From: Firmicutes bacterium UBA6418
GTDB taxonomy: Bacteria > Bacillota > Clostridia > Peptostreptococcales > Anaerovoracaceae
Assembly: GCA_002439735.1 (NCBI GenBank)
Contig: DJPG01000059.1
Coordinates: 17,420 to 24,239 of the forward strand
DNA: 6,820 nucleotides
Reading direction: 5' to 3'
This document shows, piece by piece, positions 1 to 5,486 of this stretch. The notes under the pieces are model-generated. The model saw only the letters and a program-made list of their open reading frames with translations. It was not told the DNA's origin and did no database searches. Positions within the stretch are counted from its first letter, which is position 1; the number at the start of each line of letters is the position of its first letter. A program made the translations under genes and the position numbers.

Positions 1-2465
1 CCCAGACCGACCTCTTCCAAGGTCACAAGATGCCTGCTGATGGAAGGAATGTTCTGAAAGAATTCTACCCCCTCACTGACACTCATGTCAAGTACATCGA
101 AGATACTTTTTCCTTTATATTTGACTTCCAGCGTCTCGCGGTTGTACCGCTTGCCCTTGCAGACCTCGCAAGGCACGTAGACATCCGGCAGGAAATGCAT
201 TTCGATCTGAATGATGCCGTCGCCTCCGCAGGCCTCGCAGCGGCCGCCCCTGACGTTGAAACTGAAGCGACCCTTTTCATAGCCACGCAGCTTCGCCTCC
301 GGCAAGCTCGCGAACAGGTCACGGATATAGTTGAACATGCCGGTATAGGTCGCCGGATTGGAACGCGGCGTTCTGCCGATCGGCGACTGGTCGATGTCGA
401 TGACCTTGTCGATGTGCTCCAGTCCGAGGATCGCGTCATGTTCGCCCGGTTCTTCCTGCAGGCGGTTCGTGATCTTCGCCGCCCCTTTATACAAGATCTC
501 GTTGACCAGGCTGCTCTTGCCCGAACCGGAAACCCCGGTCACGCAGACAAACTTGCCCAGCGGGAATTCCACGTCGATATTCTTGAGATTGTGCGCTCTG
601 GCACCCTTGACGATAATACGGTTACCGTTGCCCGGCCGCCGCTCATCCGGCACATAGATCTTCTTCGCGCCCGACAGATACTGCCCGGTCAGGGATTCCT
701 TGCAGTTCATGATATCCTGCACGGTGCCCTGCGCGACCAGTTCGCCGCCGTAAATACCCGCGCCCGGTCCGATGTCCACGATATGGTCTGCCGCGTACAT
801 GGTATCCTCATCGTGCTCGACTACCACCAGGGTATTGCCGATGTCCGTCAGGTGCCGCAGGGTCTGCAACAGCTTTTCATTGTCCTTTTGGTGCAGGCCG
901 ATGCTCGGCTCGTCAAGAATATAGAGCACGCCCACCAGCCCGGAACCGATCTGTGTGGCCAGACGGATCCGCTGCGATTCGCCGCCCGAGAGCGTTCCCG
1001 CGCTGCGGCTCAGTGTCAGGTAGTCCAATCCCACATCGACCAGGAACTGCAGTCTGGCCTTGATCTCCTTGATGATCTGATGCGCGATCATCGCGTCCTT
1101 TTCGCTGAATTCGATGCCGTCGATGAAATTCAGCGCCTCGCGGATCGACAGATCCGAAAGCTCCGCGATGTTCTTCCCGCCGACCGTCACGGCCAAGATC
1201 TCCGGTTTGAGACGCTTGCCGCCGCAGTCCGGACAGGTCTTGATGGTCATATACTTTTCCATCTTATCCTTAAAGTACTGCGAGGTCGACTCACGATAAC
1301 GCCGCTCGATATTATTGATTGCACCCTCGAACGGTCGATCCTGATGTGACACAGTTCCGCTAGTGCGGCTGACATAGTCGTAGACCAGATGCCGGTTTCC
1401 GGTGCCGTAATAAAGCTCCTTGCGGAAGCTTTCCGGCAGCTCCTTGAGCGGCAGCGACGGATCGACGCCATGGTCGCGGATCAGCGCGTCCACCATCTGC
1501 CGGTAAAACCCGCTGAACTCCATGGTGCCGAAGATCGGCTGCAAAGCTCCCTCATGGATGCTCTTCGTCTCATCGATCAACAGCTTCGGATCGAGCTTTT
1601 GCGTGAAGCCCAGTCCGTTGCAGGTCGGGCAAGCGCCGAACGGCGCGTTAAAGGAAAACATGCGCGGCTCCAGTTCTTCGATACTGATGCCATGATCCGG
1701 ACACGCCAGCTTGGTGCTGAACATCTTTTCATAATGCTGATCATAAAAATCGCCGATCACCGATACGAGTCCGTCGCCTTGGGCGACCGCCAGCTCGCAG
1801 GCCTCCGCAATACGGCTCTCCTGCCCCGGCTTGACCACGATACGATCCACAACGATCTCGATCGTATGCTTATACGTTTTTTCCAGTTTGATCTCGTCCT
1901 CTTCCAGCAGCTTGACCTCGCCGTCCACCCGCACGCGCGTAAAGCCCTCGCGGCGAATGCGGTCGAGGATCTTCTCATGCGTGCCCTTGCGCCCGCGCAC
2001 CACCGGCGCCAGCACCAAAAGCTTCGTACCTTCTTCAAATCCCATGATCGTATCCACCATCTGGTCGATCGACTGGCTGCTGATCAGCCTGCCGCAGACC
2101 GGGCAGTGCGGTTTGCCGACTCTGGCGTAAAGCAGGCGCAGATAGTCGTGGATCTCCGTCACGGTGCCGACGGTCGACCGCGGATTGCGGTTGGTCGTTT
2201 TCTGGTCGATGGAGATCGCCGGGGAAAGCCCCTCGATGTACTCCACGTCCGGTTTTTCCATCTGACCGAGGAACTGTCTCGCGTAGGAAGAAAGACTCTC
2301 CATGTAGCGCCGCTGTCCCTCCGCATAGATCGTATCGAACGCCAGTGAGGACTTTCCCGACCCGGAAAGCCCCGTCAGCACGACCATCTTGTCGCGCGGG
2401 ATCGTGACGTCCAAATGCTTGAGATTGTTTTCGTTTGCCCCTTTTATTACAATGTCTTTTGACAT
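1..2465 (-). CDS. uvrA: UvrABC system protein A (excinuclease ATPase subunit), partial: C-terminus beyond window
   Basis: UvrA is the damage-sensing ABC-type ATPase of cytoplasmic nucleotide excision repair; it dimerises, binds distorted DNA and loads UvrB. My translation of the minus strand from the ATG at 2465-2463 is open for 821 codons with no stop to the window edge. It begins MSKDIVIKGANENNLKHLDV. Visible landmarks are Walker A GLSGSGKS (residues 32-39), the first zinc module C255-x2-H258...C279-x2-C282, the ABC signature LSGGESQR (492-499), Walker B with DEP (518-520), the second Walker A GVSGSGKS (644-651) and the second zinc finger C743/C746...C766/C769. Family length is about 940-960 residues, so roughly 120-130 residues, including the second signature and Walker B, are missing at the edge. 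The start is set by AGGAG seven bases upstream. The first zinc module has His where Cys is usual. It follows uvrB on the same strand after 147 bases, suggesting one operon. Identification is near certain. Confidence 0.97.
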   Translation of the reverse strand, partial: MSKDIVIKGANENNLKHLDVTIPRDKMVVLTGLSGSGKSSLAFDTIYAEGQRRYMESLSSYARQFLGQMEKPDVEYIEGLSPAISIDQKTTNRNPRSTVGTVTEIHDYLRLLYARVGKPHCPVCGRLISSQSIDQMVDTIMGFEEGTKLLVLAPVVRGRKGTHEKILDRIRREGFTRVRVDGEVKLLEEDEIKLEKTYKHTIEIVVDRIVVKPGQESRIAEACELAVAQGDGLVSVIGDFYDQHYEKMFSTKLACPDHGISIEELEPRMFSFNAPFGACPTCNGLGFTQKLDPKLLIDETKSIHEGALQPIFGTMEFSGFYRQMVDALIRDHGVDPSLPLKELPESFRKELYYGTGNRHLVYDYVSRTSGTVSHQDRPFEGAINNIERRYRESTSQYFKDKMEKYMTIKTCPDCGGKRLKPEILAVTVGGKNIAELSDLSIREALNFIDGIEFSEKDAMIAHQIIKEIKARLQFLVDVGLDYLTLSRSAGTLSGGESQRIRLATQIGSGLVGVLYILDEPSIGLHQKDNEKLLQTLRHLTDIGNTLVVVEHDEDTMYAADHIVDIGPGAGIYGGELVAQGTVQDIMNCKESLTGQYLSGAKKIYVPDERRPGNGNRIIVKGARAHNLKNIDVEFPLGKFVCVTGVSGSGKSSLVNEILYKGAAKITNRLQEEPGEHDAILGLEHIDKVIDIDQSPIGRTPRSNPATYTGMFNYIRDLFASLPEAKLRGYEKGRFSFNVRGGRCEACGGDGIIQIEMHFLPDVYVPCEVCKGKRYNRETLEVKYKGKSIFDVLDMSVSEGVEFFQNIPSISRHLVTLEEVGL

Positions 2466-2612
2466 CTTCTCACTCCTTTTGCTTTATCTCGGTACTGCGT
2501 AGCCGCCTGCAGGCGGTGTGACCGCGCATCTCTGCACCGCTGTTTTTCGCAGTGCTGCCATGCGTCCCTGCGCTGCCGGTTTCTGCGGTACCGCCGTACA
2601 CCGCTGCCGCGC
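2466..2612 (-). other. uvrB-uvrA intergenic spacer, GC-rich with short palindromes
   Basis: This 147-base gap contains no convincing gene. It holds a 14-base perfect palindrome, CCGCCTGCAGGCGG (2503-2516), and a 10-base palindrome, GCGGTACCGC (2585-2594). The latter sits in a longer foldable segment in which GCGGT pairs with ACCGC around a short loop. No U-run follows these structures on the minus strand, so they are not ordinary terminators. I see no good promoter. uvrA is therefore probably cotranscribed with uvrB, with the spacer acting at most as a processing or stability element. Confidence 0.5.
2473..2477 (-). promoter_or_regulatory. Ribosome binding site of uvrA
   Basis: AGGAG on the minus strand lies seven bases before the ATG at 2465. 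This fixes the uvrA start, and the resulting N-terminus matches the family. Confidence 0.85.
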
Positions 2613-4586
2613 CTATAACCGTACTTTATACTCGAAGATCTGGTCTCTGAGCTGTGCCGCCCGCTCAAACTGCAGGTCGGAAGCTGCCTGTTTCATTTCC
2701 TTTTCGAGCTTCTTTACATAATCCGCAAGTTCCTTCTTGGTCAGTTCCAACGGACTCTTTCCCTTGTAATCTTCCATGCCCGGCTCGGCCGCACGCGTTG
2801 CCTCGATGACGGCGCGCACCGACTTCTTGACCGTGGTCGGCGTGATCCCGTGTGCCTTGTTGTAAGCGTCCTGGATCCCGCGACGCCGCTCCGTCTCCTT
2901 GATGGCGACATCCATCGCGCCGCTGATCTTATCCGCATACATGATGACCCTGCCATCCGCGTTTCTGGCCGCGCGGCCGATGGTCTGGATCAGCGAAGTT
3001 TCCGTACGCAGGAACCCTTCCTTGTCCGCATCGAGGATCGCTACCAGCGAAACCTCCGGAATGTCTAACCCCTCCCGGAGCAGATTGATGCCGACCAGCA
3101 CGTCGAACGCGCCCAGTCGCAGGTCGCGGATAATTTCCATGCGTTCCAACGTATCAACCTCAGAATGCAAGTATCTGACCTTTATATTTACCCCCTTCAG
3201 ATAGTCTGTTAAACTCTCCGCCATCTTTTTTGTCAACGTCGTGACCAGAACCCGTTCGCCCTTTTCAGTGGTTTTGCGGATCTCTCCGATCAGATGGTCG
3301 ATCTGTCCCTCCGACGGTACGACCGTAATCGGCGGATCCAGCAGTCCGGTCGGCCGGATAATCTGCTCCGCGTTCACACCGCCCGACACTTCCTTTTCGT
3401 AAGCGGCCGGGGTCGCGCTGACAAAGACTGCCTGATTGACCAACTGGCTGAATTCGTCGAACTGCAGCGGCCGGTTGTCGAGCGCCGACGGCAGGCGGAA
3501 CCCGTATTCCACCAGCGAGGATTTGCGCGAACGGTCGCCGGCGTACATCGCTCGAAGCTGCGGTAGCATGGCGTGTGATTCGTCGATGATGATCAAAAAG
3601 TCCTTCGGAAAATAGTCGATCAGCGTATACGGCCGGGTACCCGCAGGCAGTCCGTTGAGATGCCGCGAGTAGTTCTCAATGCCCTTGCAGGTGCCGATCT
3701 CCCGCAGCATTTCGAGGTCGTAACGCGTACGCTGCTCAATGCGCTGGGCCTCCAGCAGCTTGCCGCGGTCCTTGAACCACTGTACCCGTTCGACCAGCTC
3801 CTGATCGATGGTCGTCAGCGCATGCTCCATCTTTTCCGGAGAGGTCACGTAATGCGACGCCGGGTAGATGGCGATATGATTGCGGATCCCGAGGATCTCC
3901 CCGGTCACCGGATTCATTTCTTTGATACTCTCGATCTCATCACCGAACAGCTCCACCCGGACCGCCGACTCCGCGCCGGCCGGATAGATATCGATCACAT
4001 CGCCGCGCACGCGGAAAGTCCCGCGCTCAAACGCCAGATCGTTGCGGACATACTGGATATCCACCAGCTTGCGCAGGATCTCCTTGCGCGGCTTCTCCAT
4101 ACCCGGCCGCAGCGAAAGCATCTGGTTCTCGTAGTCGAACGGGCTGCCCAGGCCGTAAATGCAGGACACCGAGGCCACGATAATGACATCCCGGCGCTCC
4201 GCCAGCGCTGCCGTCGCCGAGTGGCGCAGCTTTTCAATCTCATCGTTGATATCCGAGTCTTTTTCGATATAGGTATCCGTCGACGGCACGTAGGCCTCCG
4301 GTTGATAATAGTCGTAGTAGCTGACAAAATACTCCACCGCGTTCTCCGGGAAGAACTCCTTAAACTCGCCGTGAAGCTGCGCCGCCAGCGTCTTATTATG
4401 GGAAATCACCAGCGTCGGCTTCTGCACCTGCTGGATCAGATTTGCCATCGTAAAGGTCTTTCCGGATCCCGTCACGCCCATCAAAGTCTGATATTTCCTG
4501 CCTTCCGCGATCCCCGCGGCAAGCCGCGCCACCGCCTTCGGCTGGTCTCCCATCATGGTATAGTCTGAATGTAGTTTGAACTCCAT
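2613..4586 (-). CDS. uvrB: UvrABC system protein B (excinuclease helicase-like subunit)
   Basis: UvrB is loaded by UvrA at lesions, inserts a beta-hairpin between the strands to verify damage, and recruits UvrC for incision. The 657-residue product has normal family length and looks intact. Landmarks are Walker A GVTGSGKT (37-44), the aromatic beta-hairpin YYDYYQPEAYVPSTDTY (90-106), Walker B DESH (335-338), SATP (390-393), helicase motif V GINLLREGLDIP (499-510), motif VI QTIGRAARN (534-542) and a C-terminal UVR motif (about 618-653) of the type that contacts UvrA/UvrC. An in-frame start 26 codons upstream (4664) is open, but the family N-terminus MEFKLHSDYTMMGDQPKA starts at 4586. A GAAAGGAAG ribosome binding site lies within the would-be extension, so I chose 4586. 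It is the first gene of the uvrB-uvrA pair and is preceded by a long leader, an extended -10 promoter and a candidate SOS box. Confidence 0.98.
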   Translation of the reverse strand: MEFKLHSDYTMMGDQPKAVARLAAGIAEGRKYQTLMGVTGSGKTFTMANLIQQVQKPTLVISHNKTLAAQLHGEFKEFFPENAVEYFVSYYDYYQPEAYVPSTDTYIEKDSDINDEIEKLRHSATAALAERRDVIIVASVSCIYGLGSPFDYENQMLSLRPGMEKPRKEILRKLVDIQYVRNDLAFERGTFRVRGDVIDIYPAGAESAVRVELFGDEIESIKEMNPVTGEILGIRNHIAIYPASHYVTSPEKMEHALTTIDQELVERVQWFKDRGKLLEAQRIEQRTRYDLEMLREIGTCKGIENYSRHLNGLPAGTRPYTLIDYFPKDFLIIIDESHAMLPQLRAMYAGDRSRKSSLVEYGFRLPSALDNRPLQFDEFSQLVNQAVFVSATPAAYEKEVSGGVNAEQIIRPTGLLDPPITVVPSEGQIDHLIGEIRKTTEKGERVLVTTLTKKMAESLTDYLKGVNIKVRYLHSEVDTLERMEIIRDLRLGAFDVLVGINLLREGLDIPEVSLVAILDADKEGFLRTETSLIQTIGRAARNADGRVIMYADKISGAMDVAIKETERRRGIQDAYNKAHGITPTTVKKSVRAVIEATRAAEPGMEDYKGKSPLELTKKELADYVKKLEKEMKQAASDLQFERAAQLRDQIFEYKVRL

Positions 4587-4594
4587 TTCTCGTC

Positions 4595-4604
4595 TTCCTT
4601 TCTC
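4595..4604 (-). promoter_or_regulatory. Ribosome binding site of uvrB
   Basis: A purine-rich AAAGGAAG on the minus strand ends about 7-9 bases before the ATG at 4586. It decides against the longer in-frame start at 4664. Confidence 0.7.
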
Positions 4605-4640
4605 AGTGACCCTGCGAAAAAGCTCGTGTATCAGCCCGAA

Positions 4641-4701
4641 ATTCGTAAAAATCCAAATTTTCAACTTCTCCGTTTTTGCCCGTTTTTTTCGTTTTACGAA
4701 T
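4641..4701 (-). repeat. 10-bp perfect inverted repeat in the uvrB leader
   Basis: ATTCGTAAAA at 4641-4650 is matched exactly by TTTTACGAAT at 4692-4701, separated by 41 AT- and pyrimidine-rich bases. The outer arm partly overlaps a second small inverted repeat, TTCGT-TTT-ACGAA (4688-4700), so two mutually exclusive folds are possible. It lies about 55-115 bases upstream of the uvrB start. Confidence 0.55.
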
Positions 4702-4833
4702 GAAAGTCACGAAAACCGGTTTTCCGAACGCCGCAAACCTTAGTAATATCAACGGGACGCGGCAACACAAAAGGTCACTTAAAAGTGGTCCGGACGCTGA
4801 GCGGCTCTGCTCTCGTCTTTCGACTCGGCCCTT

Positions 4834-4863
4834 AAAGTGCCTCGCGCTAAAGCGCTGCACTTT
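4834..4863 (+). terminator. Hairpin, terminator-like in plus orientation
   Basis: AAAGTGC (4834-4840) pairs with GCACTTT (4857-4863), with an inner GCGC-TAAA-GCGC stem separated by small bulges. In plus orientation a short T-run follows, so it could stop transcription running away from uvrB on the opposite strand. No plus-strand gene feeds it. In minus orientation it is simply a leader stem-loop. Confidence 0.35.
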
Positions 4864-4948
4864 TTGGCGTGAGGCCTGCCTCGCTTCTGCCTTCGCCTTG
4901 CGGCTCGTCAATCAGCGGGCTAGGGCTGCAAGTCGCAGTTCCAAGGAC

Positions 4949-4977
4949 ATTGTATCACAAAAAATATAAAAAGTATA
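4949..4977 (-). promoter_or_regulatory. Putative uvrB promoter (extended -10)
   Basis: On the minus strand TGATACAAT forms an extended -10 (TACAAT at 4954-4949). It is preceded by a very AT-rich stretch. The hexamer 17 bases upstream (TATACT, 4977-4972) is a poor -35, so the call relies on the TGN extension and AT-richness. Predicted start is near 4942. It is the best promoter candidate for the uvrB-uvrA unit. Confidence 0.5.
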
Positions 4978-5026
4978 GCCAAAAACGAACATAGGTTTTC
5001 CAATTTGCGGTTATAGCTATACTTTT
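4969..5026. repeat. 11-bp perfect inverted repeat flanking the SOS box candidate
   Basis: AAAAGTATAGC at 4969-4979 is mirrored exactly by GCTATACTTTT at 5016-5026, with 36 bases between. Each arm contains TATACT reading outward, a -10-like hexamer, so the arrangement may be a pair of divergent weak promoters or an operator. The candidate SOS box lies between the arms. Confidence 0.5.
4986..4999. promoter_or_regulatory. Candidate LexA (DinR) SOS box upstream of uvrB
   Basis: CGAACATAGGTTTT matches 12 of 14 positions of the Bacillus-type LexA operator CGAAC-RNRY-GTTYG, with one half-site (CGAAC) perfect. It lies just upstream of the putative uvrB -10/-35 region. uvrB and uvrA are classic SOS genes in Bacillota, which makes the match more credible than it would be elsewhere. 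The second half-site is imperfect, and its position is upstream of the core promoter I chose rather than over it. Confidence 0.45.
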
Positions 5027-5112
5027 GATAAACTTTGTTTTCGGTTTCCGCCTTTTTAAGTTCGGTACAATATGGATACCGGGATGAGTATGCCAGCCCT
5101 TTTGCTGCACGC

Positions 5113-5140
5113 AAAAAAGCGCGAGCGTCGCATCGCTTGC
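5113..5140 (-). terminator. Probable intrinsic terminator, minus strand
   Basis: On the minus strand GCAAGCG-loop-CGCTCGC (5140-5121) has a core AGCG/CGCT stem extended past one A-C mismatch. It is followed after GC by six T (5118-5113). It sits between the mobile element and the uvrB promoter, so it could block read-through into the repair operon. It may also be the original terminator of whatever gene once lay upstream. Confidence 0.5.
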
Positions 5141-5198
5141 AAAACTATAATGGTACCATAAGGTTGGACAAGTGATGGCAAATTTATCGTGAACATGA

Positions 5199-5204
5199 TA
5201 TAAT
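5199..5204 (+). promoter_or_regulatory. Putative plus-strand extended -10 at the base of the long hairpin
   Basis: TGATATAAT gives a consensus TATAAT with the TGN extension. No good -35 is seen (TGGCAA at 17 bases spacing). A start 6-7 bases downstream falls at about 5211, the first base of the 23-bp inverted repeat. Transcripts would run antisense to the 3' region of the transposase gene. Confidence 0.35.
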
Positions 5205-5210
5205 ACCTAA

Positions 5211-5284
5211 GGAAAGAATCACATGCAGAGCAGAAAAAAGCAGGCATCATGAACCATGAACCTGCTCTGCATGTGATTCTTTCC
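5211..5284. repeat. Perfect 23-bp inverted repeat with 28-base loop
   Basis: The arm at 5211-5233 (starting GGAAAGAATCACATG) is the exact reverse complement of 5262-5284. The loop (5234-5261) contains an A6 run and two tandem copies of CATGAAC (5248-5254, 5255-5261). Stem length and perfection exceed an ordinary terminator. It lies about 200 bases past the transposase stop on its downstream side. It could be part of the IS91-like element's terminal (oriIS) region, a separate small repeat element, or a structured RNA. I cannot decide between these from one copy. Confidence 0.75.
5234..5266 (-). terminator. Intrinsic terminator candidate nested in the long hairpin loop
   Basis: On the minus strand AGCAGG (5266-5261) pairs with CCTGCT (5244-5239). 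The intervening 16 bases can form a small CATG-GTT-CATG inner stem. T6 follows (the last T of the stem plus 5238-5234). This is a plausible terminator for the transposase transcript. It shares bases with the 23-bp stem, so the two folds compete. Confidence 0.5.
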
Positions 5285-5486
5285 GATTGTACCCAAATCG
5301 CGTTGACGAGCGAAAGACCCCTATGGGGATTGTAAACCCTGTCGCACAGCCGGAAAATGGAATCTGTAAGGCTTTCATGGCAGAGATCACAAGAAACATC
5401 TGGTATCTTTTGGAACAATCTTCGATTTTTTGTATGACAAACAGACCTTCCGCGGGGAGGTCAAAAAAATATGAAAGCGAAACGCA
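5285..5486 (-). other. Downstream non-coding part of the IS91-like element
   Basis: About 200 bases follow the transposase stop with no credible gene. Visible structures are a GACCTTCC-GCG-GGGAGGTC hairpin (5444-5462) abutting A7 on the plus strand and CCCC-TAT-GGGG (5318-5328). In IS91 elements the replication-origin end (oriIS) lies downstream of the transposase, so these hairpins are candidates for it. The exact end of the element cannot be fixed without a second copy or an empty site. Confidence 0.4.

Larger units (their letters stand above)
4587..4942 (-). other. Putative long structured 5' leader of uvrB
   Basis: If the extended -10 at 4949-4954 is used, transcription starts near 4942 and the uvrB mRNA has a leader of about 355 bases. 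On the minus strand the leader folds locally into several elements. These include a mini-hairpin GCC-GCAA-GGC and another GTC-GAAA-GAC, both capped by GNRA-type loops. There is a longer hairpin at 4834-4863 and the near-palindrome CACTT-TT-AAGTG (about 4777-4788). A perfect 10-bp inverted repeat (4641-4650 with 4692-4701) encloses 41 bases. I do not recognise a known riboswitch. A TTG-initiated frame of 102 codons (4911-4603) is open across most of it but has no ribosome binding site, so I do not call it as a gene. A dispersed intergenic repeat is an alternative reading. Confidence 0.4.

Noticed and set aside
30..2348. Two long plus-strand open frames (439 and 319 residues) opposite uvrA
   Set aside because: They lie on the complement of a clearly recognisable uvrA, have no ribosome binding sites and no family resemblance. 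Long antisense frames are expected in GC-rich coding DNA.
3660..4568. 302-residue plus-strand frame opposite uvrB
   Set aside because: Antisense shadow of an intact, highly conserved uvrB; Arg/Leu/His-rich composition typical of a complement frame.
4587..4664. Upstream in-frame start adding 26 residues to UvrB
   Set aside because: The extension contains the ribosome binding site itself and does not match the conserved UvrB N-terminus.
4676..4969. 97-codon plus-strand frame in the uvrB leader region
   Set aside because: TTG start without a ribosome binding site; composition reflects the hairpin-rich leader read in antisense.
5144..5171. Minus-strand promoter-like pair TTGTCC - 16 bases - TATAGT
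   Set aside because: Transcription would start at the 5113-5140 terminator hairpin, leaving no sensible product; weak -35.
5211..5284. CRISPR repeat or tRNA/rRNA in the non-coding block
   Set aside because: Only one inverted repeat, no direct-repeat and spacer periodicity, and no tRNA cloverleaf or rRNA signature seen.
5056..5418. 120-codon minus-strand frame across the long hairpin
   Set aside because: It reads through the 23-bp inverted repeat and both terminator-like hairpins, lacks a ribosome binding site, and resembles no known protein.
5444..5462. GACCTTCC/GGGAGGTC hairpin as transposase terminator
   Set aside because: On the minus strand the T7 run lies before, not after, the stem, and the stem carries a mismatch; kept only as a possible element-end structure.
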